Below the pieces are notes generated by a model. It had not been told where the DNA came from. It ran no database searches and was given only the letters and a program-made list of their open reading frames with translations. A stretch of DNA of 64,000 bases. Origin: Clavaria fumosa (taxonomy: Eukaryota > Basidiomycota > Agaricomycetes > Agaricales > Clavariaceae). This document shows, one piece after another, positions 11,582 through 23,203 of this stretch. The position numbers and the translations under genes are program-made. Position 1 is the first letter of the stretch, and every line of letters starts with the position of its first letter. The stretch covers positions 1,984,001 to 2,048,000 of the forward strand of contig OX637795.1 of the NCBI GenBank assembly GCA_951802425.1, read 5' to 3'.

Positions 11582-13621
11582 TCACCCCCCTCTTAAGGCT
11601 GGGCGTCCCAACAAGCTAGCTTGGCCTTGTCAGGGTGGGAGAGGAAGAAGTCCCAGAGAAGCAACATTACATTAGTGAGGTTCCTACAGGGCTCCCAAGT
11701 GTTTTCCTCCACTGGATATCCCAACCACTTCACCAAGTACTTCACCCCATGCCCCACCTTCTTAACATCAAGGATTGCCTCCACATCATACTCCAGGTGG
11801 TCATCATCAATAGTAGGGGGTGGAGGGGGAGGCAGGTTCTGAGAAGGGAAGGAAGGGGGATGGTATGGTGTCAACAGCAACTCATTGAAGACCCAATGGA
11901 TGCACCAGGCCCGAGGGAGCTTGAGGTGATACCCAGCAGGTCCCACCTTCTCCTCAACTGCAAAGGGGCCTGCTCTCTTGTTGTCAAGCTTTTTAGAGGG
12001 CCAGTCCATCTTCAAGTTTCTAGTATCCAGCCAGACCAGATCTCCCTCAGAGTACTCCTGACTTGGGCATTTCCCCTTATTGTAGCTCTTCTTCATCACT
12101 GCTGCCACTTTCTCCATCACCTCCTTGGCTGCTCTTTGGGACTCTGTGAGCTTAGCCATCCACTCATCTGCTGCCAGGTTCACCTCAGAAGGTGGGCAGA
12201 GTCCCCCATTCCATGGGTGTCATCCATAGTCGAGGAAGAAAGGCATCTGTCCTGTTGCAGAGTGCTCATGATTGTTAAGAGCAAACTCAGCAGTTGACAA
12301 CCACTCAGCCCAATTGTCCTGGAGGTGGTCCACATAGGCCCAGAGATAGATCTCCATCTCCTGGTTCACCTGTTCTGTCTGCCCATCAGTCTGCAGATGA
12401 AAGGCAGTGCTTAGATTTGCCTTTACCCAGATCATGGAGTAGAACTCCTTCATGAAGCAGGACACAAACTGGGACACCCGGTCACTCACAACCTTGTGAG
12501 GGACTCCATGGTCATGAAACACTGGATCCCAGAGGAGATGTGCCACTCCAAGTCCTGTGAGGTCAAGCCTGATCGCTTCAAGCAGTGTCTGTTTCATGAA
12601 CTTGTCGACAATGACAAGGATGGCGTTATGTCCATGGGAGAGGGGGAGGGGACTGACTATGTCCCATGAGATCACCGACCAGGGACCATTGGGCACTGGA
12701 TGGGGGTGCAGTGGGGCAGCACACTTGGTACAGTCAGGCTTCGTCCGCTGGCATGTCTCACACCCCTGGGCATACCAATCTGCATCTTTCACCATGTCCA
12801 GCCACCAATAACCCTTCACTAGTGCTGCTCTCAACTTCTGGGGCCCAGAGTGTCCAGCAGCAGGGAGGTCATGCTCAAATTTGAGGACAGCCTCACAAGC
12901 TCCCAGGGGGACCCAAGTGACTATCCCCTTTTGCCAGAGTCCAGCACAATCTTGCATCCACTCATCATCAAGCTCCTCTGGCTTCTGTATGTGTACTGCA
13001 CTATTTTTCTGGAGTAGCGTCTCCATTTCCGATGTGAATGACACACAGACTTCTGTTTCTGGGAAAACCTGCACTGGTGCACCCAGCGATTCATCTCCAC
13101 CATCTCTTCTTGCATTAGTGAGTATAGCTTAGAGGAGAGGTGTCCAGGGTCTGTTTTGAACTCAATCTTAATATCAAAGTCTGGTCTGGAGTGGGGAAGT
13201 TCATCCCACTTTGCTTCACTGAAAACCGAAGGGTAGCAGCTGGGCCAATCGGGGGTAGGGCCAGAGTTGGGAAAACAGGTGTCCAATATACTCGCAGATG
13301 CGAGGGTACTCATTTTCAGGGGTGCAGGGGCTTGAGGGGATGGAGAACACTGTGGGGGGCAGTGGGTAAGGCTCAGTTCTGCCTTCTGCCAGTTGATATC
13401 TGGGTTATGCTGCTTGAGCCAGTTATGCCCAAGGATGACCTTGTGGGACTGGGTCTTTCCCAGCAGAAAGTGGATCCACTCCTGGTGGTCACCAACTCTC
13501 ACCAGCAACCCTATCCCATACCAGATCTTTCCATTTTGGTTCTGTGTCCCATCCACATTATACATGGAGATCGGGTTCAGCAGGAGATATGGCTCCAGTC
13601 CCACTCCTTTCGCCCACTCCA
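11582..13621 (-). pseudogene. E1 Gypsy pol with internal RT-RNase H deletion
   Basis: Read right to left from 13621: aspartic protease C-terminal part (GVGLEPYLLLNPISMYNVDG, VILGHNWLK), start of the RT domain (DFDIKIEFKTDPGHLSSKLY), then an abrupt jump near 13090-13100 from EEMVEMN to a segment that follows RNase H in relatives (ends CHQ/VHQCRF, then VCVSFTSEMETLLQKN). RT catalytic core and RNase H, roughly 1.3 kb, are missing. Integrase follows (13074-12220: zinc finger, WSVISWDIVSPLP, VSDR, TDGQTEQVNQE), then the C-terminal integrase part and chromodomain (12183-11593, EYDVEAILDVKKVGHGVKYL). E1 therefore could not transpose by itself. Protease N-terminus and gag continue at 22905 leftwards (inverted segment). 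Confidence 0.85.
13617..13621. repeat. TSD of E2 (left), CTCCA
   Basis: CTCCA just before the E2 LTR; its partner is TGGAG at 22901-22905, the same sequence in inverted orientation. Joining the two sides restores an uninterrupted protease sequence of E1. Confidence 0.85.
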
Positions 13622-13919
13622 TGTTAGGATCACTTACATAAGCATCCAAAAAAGAGCAGTTGTGGAGAAACTGGGGAGGGTTGTTGGAAGGTCACATGAC
13701 CTGTGGCTGTGTCCAAGATTATGTAATCGGAAGGTCACATGACCTGGGCCTGGGCGCATCATGTGATCCGAGGGTCCGAGCGTGGGAAAGTCGGCAAGTG
13801 CCAGGGTTCCCGCTATATATACTACGTTGTTTCCACTTTTGTACTCTTTTCCCCTTATCTTAGTATCGTCATCATCGACCTTACATTAAGTTGTGTGAAC
13901 CGTGAGACTAAGTCTGACA
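13622..13919 (+). repeat. 5' LTR of gag-only Gypsy element E2
   Basis: 298 bp from TGTTAGGATCAC to AGTCTGACA, with a TATATATA box at 13814-13821. The partner LTR, also 298 bp, is at 22906-23203 in opposite orientation; about ten differences, nearly all transitions at CpG. Confidence 0.85.
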
Positions 13920-14223
13920 CAATACTAACATCAGCCCCTGTCCACCCTAGCCCCGTGTCCTAACCCGGCTAGCCTGGACCCCTATCTCAAACTGTCACAC
14001 TCTGTGACAGCTCATCCCCCTCATCCTCTTTCTCTTTACCCTGCCCACGGTGTGCAACAGAACCGTGTGAAATTTTTACTGTGTGTAGATACACGTGACC
14101 AGACCCAGAGGAAGTCTACTGTGACCCTCCCCTAGTGATACCGAGTGCCAAAGGCCTGGAACTTTGTTTTACAGCTACGTACCAGTGAATTGCATAGTGT
14201 ACAGGGCACGAAAAGGCCCTCTA
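13920..14223 (+). other. E2 untranslated leader, left piece up to inversion breakpoint
   Basis: Matches the leader of E1 (20895 on), without an ORF. It ends at GGCCCTCTA; the following TGCCACTTGAGCC is protease sequence of another element on the minus strand. In E1 the leader goes on with CATAGTCTTTC, which is found reverse-complemented just before 24912. Confidence 0.85.
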
Positions 14224-15497
14224 TGCCACTTGAGCCAGTCATGCCCAAGGATGACCTTGTGGGACTGGGTCTTTCCCAGCAGAAAGTGGATCTGCTCCTG
14301 GTGGTCACCAACTCTCACCAGCACCTCTATCCCATACTGGACCTTTCCATTCTTGTTCTGCATCCCATCCACATTATACATGGTGATTGGGTTCAGCAGG
14401 AGAGATGGCTCCAGTCCCACTCCTTTCACCCACTCCAAATCCATGAAGCAGTTGGTGCACCCTGAGTTGACAAGGGCTTTCATCATGGTCCCCTTGCCAG
14501 TGCTGAGAGCCTCCAAGTGCACCTGGATGGCTAGCTCTCATGGCACATGTTTCCTCACTTCTGGCCGCACTCTGGTTAGGCGCTCTGCCAGTCTCACTTC
14601 CTCCTTCACCTCAGCCCCAATTCGGGTATGTCTCCACTGCAAGATAGTATATCAGGGTATACTTGCAGCAGGCACAGGGATGGAAAGGGGGCTGGCACAC
14701 TTCTTCTCCCCAGCAGGAGTTTTCCTCTCTCTCTCATACAACTCTATGCAGGCTCAGAGCTGCACAATCTCTTTCTCATATCCCTCCACCATTTGGGGGG
14801 CACATGGTGCTGCACAGGTTTGGGCCCTTGGGACCTGCAGATGCATATCGGGCAGGGTGCAGAATCGGACAGCATGGCCAGTCTGGTGGCATTGGAAACA
14901 ATGTCTCTCATCAGCAGGGCACATCCACAGCCCATGGCCACATCCAGAGGTCACAGAAAGGTCGCAAAAGGTCACAGTGTCCGTTCCATCAAGTCTCTCT
15001 GCCAGCACCTTCCATTCTCTGTATGTCTCTGGCATTGGGGAGACACCATAGATCCTCTCCACCAACTTGCCACTCAGGTTCAACTCCAGCCAATGGACTA
15101 GGATTCCTGAGTCCTTCTCTGCACTCAACTTTGCCTGTCAGAGCAGCATCTCAAATTTTGCGAAGAACTCTGGTGCCATTGTGGCACCCTGTTTCAACCC
15201 TGCAATATCAGCAAGGGCAGTTGCATGGTTGTTCAGGTCATCGAACACTTGCTTCATCTCCTCCACAAACTTTGCCCAGGTTCCAGCTTCACTGCTACCC
15301 AGGATCTCTTCTGCCTTCACATTTGCCCATTCAGCAGCAAATCCATCTCCAAGTTTGCTCAGTGCAAAGAGGACCTTTGCCAGGTCTGTGGCATAGACAG
15401 TAGGGTTCGCCATAAATCGGAGGCAAAGTGATTGGAGGAATGTACAAAAGTTCCTTTTCTGCCCATTGAAGGGGGCAACAGCTAGGTCCAGCATCAT
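14224..15497 (-). pseudogene. E4 Gypsy gag and protease start (inverted piece)
   Basis: Gag starts at ATG 15497 (MMLDLAVAPFNGQKRNF) with capsid motifs TDLAKVLFALSKLGDGFAAE and LADIAGLKQGA. A stop after FEMLL (near 15138) precedes more capsid (VHWLELNLSGKLVERIYGVS), then a CCHC zinc knuckle CFQCHQTGHAVRFC near 14890. Further left is the protease with LVNSGCTNCFMD: the catalytic DSG is changed to NSG, so the protease is dead. It breaks off after ILGHDWLKWH at the inversion point; the rest continues at 24912 on the plus strand. Confidence 0.85.
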
Positions 15498-16075
15498 TTT
15501 AGGACACTGTAAAATAAAGTTCCAGGCCTTGGGCACTCAGGACTTCTTCAATCTCTTAACAGTCCTGTCCTCTCAGGCTGCTCTTCTAGTACTTATGTAC
15601 CTATAGAACTCTTATTCTAACTCTTATTCTATGAAATTTTTGTTAACATGGGGCCCGAATGGTGTCCCAGGTGGTCACTCCACAACTCCTAGTGAGTTGC
15701 CTGTGTGCCCTTCTGACAATGGTCACAGAGCAAGGGCCCTGTCCACTGGACCAAGAAACTACAGAAAGACTATGTAGAGGGCCTTTCCATGCCCTGTACA
15801 CTACACAATTCACTGATATGTAGCTGTAAAACAAAGTTCTGGGCCTTGGGCACTTGGTATCACTTGGGGAGGGTCACAGTAGACTTCCTCCAGGTCTGGT
15901 CACGTGTATCTACACACAGTAAAAATTTCACACAGTTCTGTTACACACTGCAGGCAGGGTAAAGAAGAGGATGATAGGGGCTGAGCTGTGACAATGTGTC
16001 ACAGTTTGAAATTAAGGGTCCAGGCTAGCCAGGTTAGGACACGGGGCTAGGGCAGACAGGCGGATCTTAGTATTA
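15498..16075 (-). other. E4 untranslated leader
   Basis: About 580 bases between the E4 5' LTR and gag. It matches the leader of E1 and holds two copies of a ~30-base unit ending in TTTTACAG (3' splice-site like). No ORF recognised. Confidence 0.7.
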
Positions 16076-16366
16076 TATCAGACTGGGTCTCACACAACTT
16101 AAGTGTAAGGTCATGATGACAATACTAAGATAAGGGGAAAAGAGTACAAAAATGAAAATGACAAAGTACTTATAGCAGGAACCCTGGCACTTGCCGACTT
16201 TCCCATGCTCGGACCCTCGGATCACATGATGTGCCCAGGCACCAGGTCATGTGATCTTATGTGATTACATAATCTGACCCAGCCACAGGTCATGTGACCT
16301 TCCAACAACCCTCCCCAGTTTCTCCACAACTGCTCTTTTTGGATGCTTATGTAAGTGATCCTAACA
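16076..16366 (-). repeat. 5' LTR of Gypsy element E4
   Basis: 291 bp, minus orientation, TGTTAGGATCACTTACATAAG to CAGTCTGATA. Flank ATATC (16367-16371) is the reverse complement of GATAT after the other E4 LTR (36209-36213), the E4 TSD. Confidence 0.85.
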
Positions 16367-16371
16367 ATATC

Positions 16372-16560
16372 TGAATTCACCCACTGTTCTCTGGGTGAAT
16401 ATTACTACAGTACAAGTGTCTTTTACAGCTGTTTGCAAATATTTGGAGACTGTGGCACAATGCACTTTTTTTCACCTAAAGGTATTTCAGTCATTACTCT
16501 ACCAATTTTCAAGATATCAATGGGTGAAAATACCCATTCTTCATGAAAAAAAGGAGCTCT
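16372..16560. other. Genomic spacer between E3 and E4
   Basis: About 190 bases not belonging to either element; in the original order it separated the two head-to-head elements. No gene seen. It contains CACCCATT / AATGGGTG-type short inverted words. Confidence 0.5.
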
Positions 16561-16565
16561 AGAGC

Positions 16566-17144
16566 TGTCAGGATCACTTACATAAGCCACCACCACTGAA
16601 ACCCATAGTGTGCCAGGGACTCACAACGAGGAACAAGTACAGAGTCATGTGACCCACCATGACCTTAGACACCCACCTGCGACCTTGGACTCCCATTCAC
16701 CACCCCAGCCTGGCACCTACAGGTCTGCTACAAGTGCCTGTCACATGCTCCCACCCACATTCCCCATGTTTTCCCACACTTTGCAATTTGTGATGGAGGT
16801 GGATCAGCAATAATGACTCTGACAGCTCCCATCAAATAATCTAGCCTAAATGGGCTTAATTGAAGTCTCCCCTTGGGCAGCCAAGACTGCACCAAGCATT
16901 CCTTCTGTCACTTCCCCTCATCCATGCCTTGCCATCACCTTCTCCTTTTGGTAACCCCTTTCCCCTAAACTATCCTCCCCTATTCCTCATGACTCAGTGT
17001 GTGTAGCCTCATTCCCCCTTGTATGACTCACACACTGCACTGCCTCCCCCCTTGTATATATAGTGCCCCTGTAAAAGGTGTGGTCCCTCACATTAAAATC
17101 AAGTTACTTCCCTGCTCACTTTCTGTGAGGACCCCAGACTGACA
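16566..17144 (+). repeat. 5' LTR of Gypsy element E3
   Basis: 579 bp from TGTCAGGATCACTTAC to CAGACTGACA. TATATATA at 17055-17062 is a likely core promoter. Pairs with 8554-9111 (558 bp). Confidence 0.85.
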
Positions 17145-20100
17145 CAATTTCAATGTCCTACCCCCAGCTACCTCTACCCTGTCCACCCTGGTAGGCCTAG
17201 CTCCCTTCTTACCCCCCTGCCCATCATGTGCAACAGAATGACGCGAGAATCACCCTGGCATTCCCAATGTGTAATGACGATATCACAGACAAGTGGCTCA
17301 CCACCATACTGGACTTTGGAGAAGATGAGTATTGGAGTAGATATTTCGATAGCCACATAAGAACCAAATTCTACCTGGACACCCCTACTGAGTCAGATTA
17401 CTCAGAGACCAAAACTGTGGTACTGAGACTGCGAGAGCTACACCCTTTTGAAGTGTGGATTATTGAAGAAGAGAGGAGGCTTGCACCTTACTCCACAAGG
17501 TTGTATGCACAGGAACAGAGCAGATGAGAGGAAAGATTGAGAGAAGCTTTAAGAGCAGCACTACCCAACTCCATGACCTCAGGAATGAGATCGCCAGCCC
17601 ATAACACCATCGACATTAACCTCAACAACCTCAAGGACTACGTAAATTCCAATAATGACGAGCTGATGAACCAACCCATGTACATTTCCATGGAGATCCA
17701 GACTGAACTTAGCCTCCTCAGAGTTGAGCAACTCATCATCCACAAATACCAACCCCTCACCTTCTTCTGTCACCCCATCAACCCCATCCCCCCCAGCAGC
17801 ACCAGTTCCTACTGAACCCCCTGTAGACTTCACAACTTTAGATGAGTGCCTAGTCTGACCAACACTGTCACCACCACCACCACAGCCACTTGCAACTCCA
17901 GAACTGCGACCCCAACTCATGAGTCCATCACTGCCAGAACTCTCACTGCTGCCCTCGCCCATACCCGAAATGGCCCATGCCACACCAGCGCCTGTCATGT
18001 GCCTGCACCCATGTTTCTCAACCCTGCAGCCCCAATGCCGAAGCTGGACCTAGCCATCACACCCTTTGACAGAAATAAGAAGAATTTCCAGACCTTCCTT
18101 AGGTCCCTCCAACTACAGTTCCTGGGAAACCAGGGACTCTATGCCAATGACCTCAACAAGATTCTGTTCGCATTGAGTAAGATTATGGGAGAAGGGTTCA
18201 CTGCAGAGTGGGCAAACATGAGAGCTGACAAGATCTTGAATGCTGGAGTAGCAGGAACTTGGGAGGACTTCATTGTGGACTTGCAAAGGGCCTTCAACAA
18301 CCCCAACATCACCGCAACTGCCTTGAATGATATCACAAAGTTGAAACAGGGCACACTGGAGGCCATGGAATTCTTTGCACTGTTTGAGACCCTGATGTGC
18401 AAGGTGGATCTGGACCCAGTTGGAGACTCGGACGTGCTGATCCACTGGCTGGAATCGAACCTCAACTGGAGGCTGACCATGTGGGTCTATAATGTGAACC
18501 CAATGCTGACCACATATGCTGAGTGGGAAAGGACTACTAGTTCATATGAGAGCAGAATGCCAACTGCCCCACCCCTCACCAATTCCAACAGTCGTAACCC
18601 CTCCCTACACCCCCACACTACCTGAACCCGAACCCCCCACGACCTGCTCCTCACTTCCCCTCCATTCCACAGCAGCAACAATGTGCTCCTGCTCTGCAGA
18701 TCATGCCCCATCCCACTGGTGCCAGTGACTGGATGATCATGGACCAGACGCGAGCCCCTGCAGCTGAACATTGATGCTTCTGATGTGGCCAGGTAGGTCA
18801 CATTGCCTGGAACTGCCACCTCCTGGACATGCGACTGTATGTCCCAAGGCTGCAGGTCCGTGCGATGGCCCCTATGCCACTGGAAGTGGAAGAATATGAG
18901 AACGAACTTGCGCTGCTCTGTGACAGGCTTGCAATCTACAAGAGAGAGAGGCAGACGATTGGTGCCCTGGCAGCACAACAACAGCAGCAACAATTGGCCC
19001 CACAGGCTCCTACCCAGGAGCAGGGTTTTGGAGAAGAGGTGCAGTGAGTCTGAACTCGCACCTCTGTAATAGTTAGTGTTTTAAAGTCCGGTTAAGTCCG
19101 GTTTTTTTCCCTTTTCGTGAAAAGACTGGACCAGGACTGGTTCATCGATTTCTTGAATTTTGGCTGAACTGGACCAGTTTTAGACTGGTTTTTTTGCATG
19201 AACTGGACTGGACCTAACATCAGTCTTCTCATTTGCAGTCTTTTTGCAGTCTGGGTCCAGTTCAGTTGCAGTCTTTTTCCAGTCTCAAGGACTGGACTTT
19301 AAAACACTAGTAATAGTACAACCTGTGTTCCCACCCCTGCCCCTGTACCCATAGCAAGTATACCTGGATACACAATCTTGCAATGGAGACATGCTTGGAG
19401 CATGAACCAGGCTGAGGACAAAGCCACTGTGAACATCATGAAAGAAAAGCAGATAAAACAAAAAAGAGAATTGACCTTTCCAGTGCACTTTGAAACACTC
19501 ACTACAGCCCAATGGGGGAGTGCCAAAGTTCTGGTAGACTCAGGCTGCACAAATTGCTTCATGGACCTCGACTGGTGTAGAGGACTCAGACTGGAACCCA
19601 CTCCCTTGCTGATGCCAATCCAGGTGTTCAATGTCAACAGCTCCATGAATAAGAATGGCCCCATCAGGTATGGCATAGACCTCATCCTGGTGATAGGGGA
19701 CCACCAGGAATGCATCCATTTCCTGCTGGGCACACAAGATAATTCTGGGACATGACTGGCTAATGAAACACAACCCTGACATCAATTGGACCCAGGGGAA
19801 AGTCTCCTTCAAACAATGCCCCCAGAGTTGTTTCCCTTTCCCAGGACTTAGCCCTGACCACTGCTACCCCAAAACTCATGACTATGATAATGCCTTCCAA
19901 ACCATGGTGGACAACTGTTTCTCGGACACTGTGACCATGCCTGACTGGCTGGCACTATACCCAACAGTCTTCAGCAAGGCTAAGTGGGACAAGCTGCCCA
20001 AACTGCAACCTGATTTCGACATTAAGATTGAGTTTTGGGAAGATCCGGGGCACTTGTCTTCCAAGCTATACTCACTGACTAGGGAAGAGATGCTTGAGAT

Positions 20101-20605
20101 GAACTGGTGGATTGATGAGCAGCTGGCTTCAGGAAGAATAAGGCCCTCCAAATCACCCTATGCCAGCCCATTCTTTTTCAAGCAAGAGAAAGACAAGCTC
20201 CAACTGATCATTGACTACTTGTGACTCAATTCATACTTGATCAAGGATAAGTTCCCACTACCATGTATTCATGACTGTGTAGACAAATTATGGGGAGTGA
20301 AGATCTTCTCCAAGATCGATGCAAAAGGAGGGTTCCTGTCCATGAGGCTGTGGGAAGGCCACCAGGAGAGGTGTGCCTTTTTGATGTTGCAAGGTTTGTT
20401 TGAACCTATGGTAATGTGGTTCAGGCTCCAGAATGCCCCCATGACTTTCCAGAGATTTATGAATCACATCTTGAGGGAAGAAATTGCTGGCAGACATGTA
20501 CTCGCATGTATCAATGATGTCATCATTTTCGCTGATGACCTTGCAACCCACCTCTACTGGATGGACCAAGTCCTGCAAAGCTTCTGTGACAATGGACTGT
20601 GTCTT
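17145..20605 (+). pseudogene. E3 Gypsy gag-protease-RT, 5' half (decayed)
   Basis: Gag segments at 17228-17815 and 17846-18625; capsid motifs FDRNKKNFQTFLRSL and LKQGTLEAMEFFALFE. A CCHC knuckle near 18775-18816 is interrupted by TGA between its first two cysteines. A MITE (19074-19309) sits between knuckle and protease. The protease at 19378-19755 keeps LVDSGCTNCFMD. RT runs 19763-20605 with a stop near 20222 (IDYL then TGA). Its catalytic box, normally YVDD, reads CINDV: the first aspartate is Asn, so the enzyme is dead. The RT end, RNase H and integrase lie at 11287-9112 on the other strand. Confidence 0.85.
19074..19309. mobile_element. hAT-type MITE 3, inside E3
   Basis: 236 bp; ends TAGTGTTTTAAAGTCC and complement; 8-bp TSD GTAATAGT at 19066-19073 and 19310-19317. 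The interior repeats ACTGG/CCAGT/GGACTGG words in both directions. No ORF. Confidence 0.85.
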
Positions 20606-20894
20606 TGTTAGGATCACTTATGTAAGCCATCCCAAAGTGCAGTTGTGGAGAAACTGGGGAGGGTTGTTGGAAGGTCACATGACTTGTGGCTGTGGTCAGA
20701 TTACATAATCATAAAATCACATGACCTGGGCCTGGGTGTGTCACATGATCTGAGGGTCTGAGTGTGGGAACATCGGCAAGTGCTGGGGTTCTCACTATAA
20801 GTACTTCATCATTTCTGTTTTTGTACTCTTTTCCCCTTATCTTAGTATTGTCATCATGACCTTATGCTTAAGTTGTGTGAGACCCAGTCTGATA
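20606..20894 (+). repeat. 5' LTR of Gypsy element E1
   Basis: 289 bp, TGTTAGGATCACTTATG to CAGTCTGATA; preceded by TSD GTCTT (20601-20605). Partner at 11293-11581. Confidence 0.85.
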
Positions 20895-21467
20895 TAATAC
20901 TAAGATCAACCCTGTCTGCCCTAGCCCCATGTCCTAACCCGGCTAGCCTGGACCCTTAATTTCAAACTGTGACACATTGTCACAGCTCAGCCCCTATCAT
21001 CCTCTTCTTCTTTACCCTGCCTGCAGTGTGTAACAGAACTGCACAAAATTTTTACTGTGTGTAGATACACATGACCAGACCCGGAGGAAGTCTACTGTGA
21101 CTCTTCCCAAGTGATACCGAGTGCCCAAGGCCTGGAACTTTCTTTTACAGCTATGTACCAGTGAATTGTGTAGTGTACAGGGCACGGAAAGGCCCTCTAC
21201 ATAGTCTTTCTGTAGTTTCCTGGTCCAGTGGACAGGGCCCTTGCTCTGTGACCATTGTCAGAAGGGTGCACAGGCAACTCATTAGGAGTTGTGGAGCAAC
21301 CACCTGGGACACCATTTGGGCCCCATGTTAACAAAAGTTTCATAGAATAAGAGTTCTATAGGTACATAAGTACTAGAAGAGCAGCCTGAGAGGACAGGAC
21401 TGTTAAGAGATCAAAGAAGTCCTGAGTGCCCAAGGCCCAGAACTTTATTTTACAGTGTTCTAAAACA
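20895..21467 (+). other. E1 untranslated leader with duplicated 30-base unit
   Basis: Complete leader of the E1/E2/E4 family. Units at 21121-21150 and 21426-21455 both run GTGCCCAAGGCC...TTTTACAG and differ at few bases; each ends like a 3' splice site. The second is 12 bases before the gag ATG. No primer-binding site starting TGG is visible directly after the LTR. Confidence 0.6.
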
Positions 21468-22905
21468 ATGGTGGACCTGGCTGTTGCCCCCTTTGATGGG
21501 CAGAAAAGGAACTTTTATACATTCCTCTGATCCCTTCACCTTCTGTTTATGGCAAACCCAACTACCTATACTACAGACCTGGTGAAGGTCCTCTTTGCTC
21601 TGAGCAAAATTGCTGGAGAAGGATTCGCTGTGGAATGGGTGAATATGAAAGCAGAAGAGATCCTGGGTAGTGGCAAGGCCAGAACCTGGGCAGAGTTTGT
21701 GGAGGAGATGAGGTGCACATTTGATGACCCGAATGACCATGTGACTGCCCTTGCCAATATTGCAGGGTTGAAACAGGGTGCCACGACAGCACCGGAGTTC
21801 TTTGCAAAATTCGAGACACTGTTCCAATGGGTGAAGTTGAGTGCAGAGAAGGACTCAGGAATCCTAGTCCATTGGCTGGAGTTGAACCTGAGTAGGAGGT
21901 TGGTGGAGAGGATCTATAGTGTCTCCCCGATGCCAGAGAATTATGGAGAATGGAAGGTGCTGGCAGAGAGGCTTGATGCCCAGCAAAGGTGACTGGATGG
22001 GATACTTGTGGAATGGACACTGTGACCTGCCACAACCCCTGCATGACCTTTCGTGACCCTGCTGTGACCTGGTGTGACCTTTCCATGACCTCTGGATGTG
22101 GCCATGGGCTGTGGATGTGCCCCTGCTGATGAGAGACATTGTTTCCGATGCCACCAGACTGGCCATGCTGTCCAATTCTGCCCCCTGCCCAATATGTGTC
22201 TGCAGGTCCCAAGGGTCCAAACCTGTGCAGTGCCCCCCAAATGGTGGAGGAATATGAGAAAGAGATTGCATGGCTCTGAGCCTGCCTGGAGCCATACCAG
22301 AAAGAGAGAAGGGCTCCTGCTGGGGAGAAGAAGTGTGCCAGCCCCCATTCCATCCCTGTGCCTGCTGCGAGTATACCCCGATATAGGCTTGGTCACAAGT
22401 GCACTTGTGGATCACCTGGATCCGTGCACATGGGTAACTCATGGTGCATGGGGCCATACTTGGATCTGTGGGAAACTCATCCCCATGAGTACTCATGACA
22501 AGTACTCACGAGTACTCACAGGTAATTGATGATTCACCAGCCAAAATCTTGTCAAGACCATTGACTCAGATCCTCAAAGACCTTCAAAAAGCCCACACTA
22601 GGCAAACTCAGACTCACAAGTTTCCTGACTCACAGGTTTTCCCACAAGTTTACCTGTGGAGATCTGTGAGTAACCTGAAGTCATGACCAAGCCTACCCCA
22701 ATATACTATCTTGCAGTGGAGACATACCTGAATTGGGGCTGAGGTGAAGGAGGAAGTGAGACTGGCAGAGTGCCCAGAAGTGGGGAAATGTGTGGCATGA
22801 GAGCTAGCCATCCAGGTGCACTTGGAGGCTCTCAGCACAGGCAAAGGGACCACGATGAAGGCCCTTGTCAACTCAGGATGCACCAACTGCTTCATGGACT
22901 TGGAG
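21468..22905 (+). pseudogene. E1 Gypsy gag and protease start (inverted piece)
   Basis: Gag starts at ATG 21468 (MVDLAVAPFDGQKRNF). An early TGA (near 21527, normally Arg in TFLRSL) interrupts it; the frame is then open through the capsid (21549-21992) to a TGA after LDAQQ. A CCHC knuckle CFRCHQTGHAVQFC lies near 22140-22181. The protease begins near 22800 with LVNSGCTNCFMDLE (DSG changed to NSG) and stops at the E2 insertion (TSD 22901-22905). It continues at 13621 leftwards on the minus strand. Confidence 0.85.
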
Positions 22906-23203
22906 TGTCAGACTTAGTCTCACGGTTCACACAACTTAACATAAGGTTGATGATGACAATACTAAGATAAGGGGAAAAGAGTACAAAAGTGGAAACGACA
23001 TAGTATATATAGTGGGAACCCTGGCACTTGCCGACTTTCCCATGCTCGGACCCTCGGATCACGTGATGCGCCCAGGCCCAGGTCATGTGACCTTCCAATT
23101 ACATAATCTTGGACACAGCCACAGGTCATGTGACCTTCCAACAACCCTCCCCAGTTTCTCCACAACTGCTCTTTTTTGGATGCTTATGTAAGCGATCCTA
23201 ACA
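22906..23203 (-). repeat. 3' LTR of gag-only element E2
   Basis: 298 bp, minus orientation; pairs with 13622-13919. Outside it, TGGAG (22901-22905) is the TSD. Confidence 0.85.

Noticed and set aside
22495..22640. Run of GAGTACTCACGAGTACTCACAG as a regulatory array
   Set aside because: Short imperfect simple repeat within the decayed E1 gag-protease interval, absent from relatives; no evidence of function.
13622..23203. Two unrelated solo LTRs of the same family in opposite orientation
   Set aside because: Equal 298-bp length, TSD CTCCA/TGGAG and restored protease sequence show they are the two LTRs of one element separated by an inversion.
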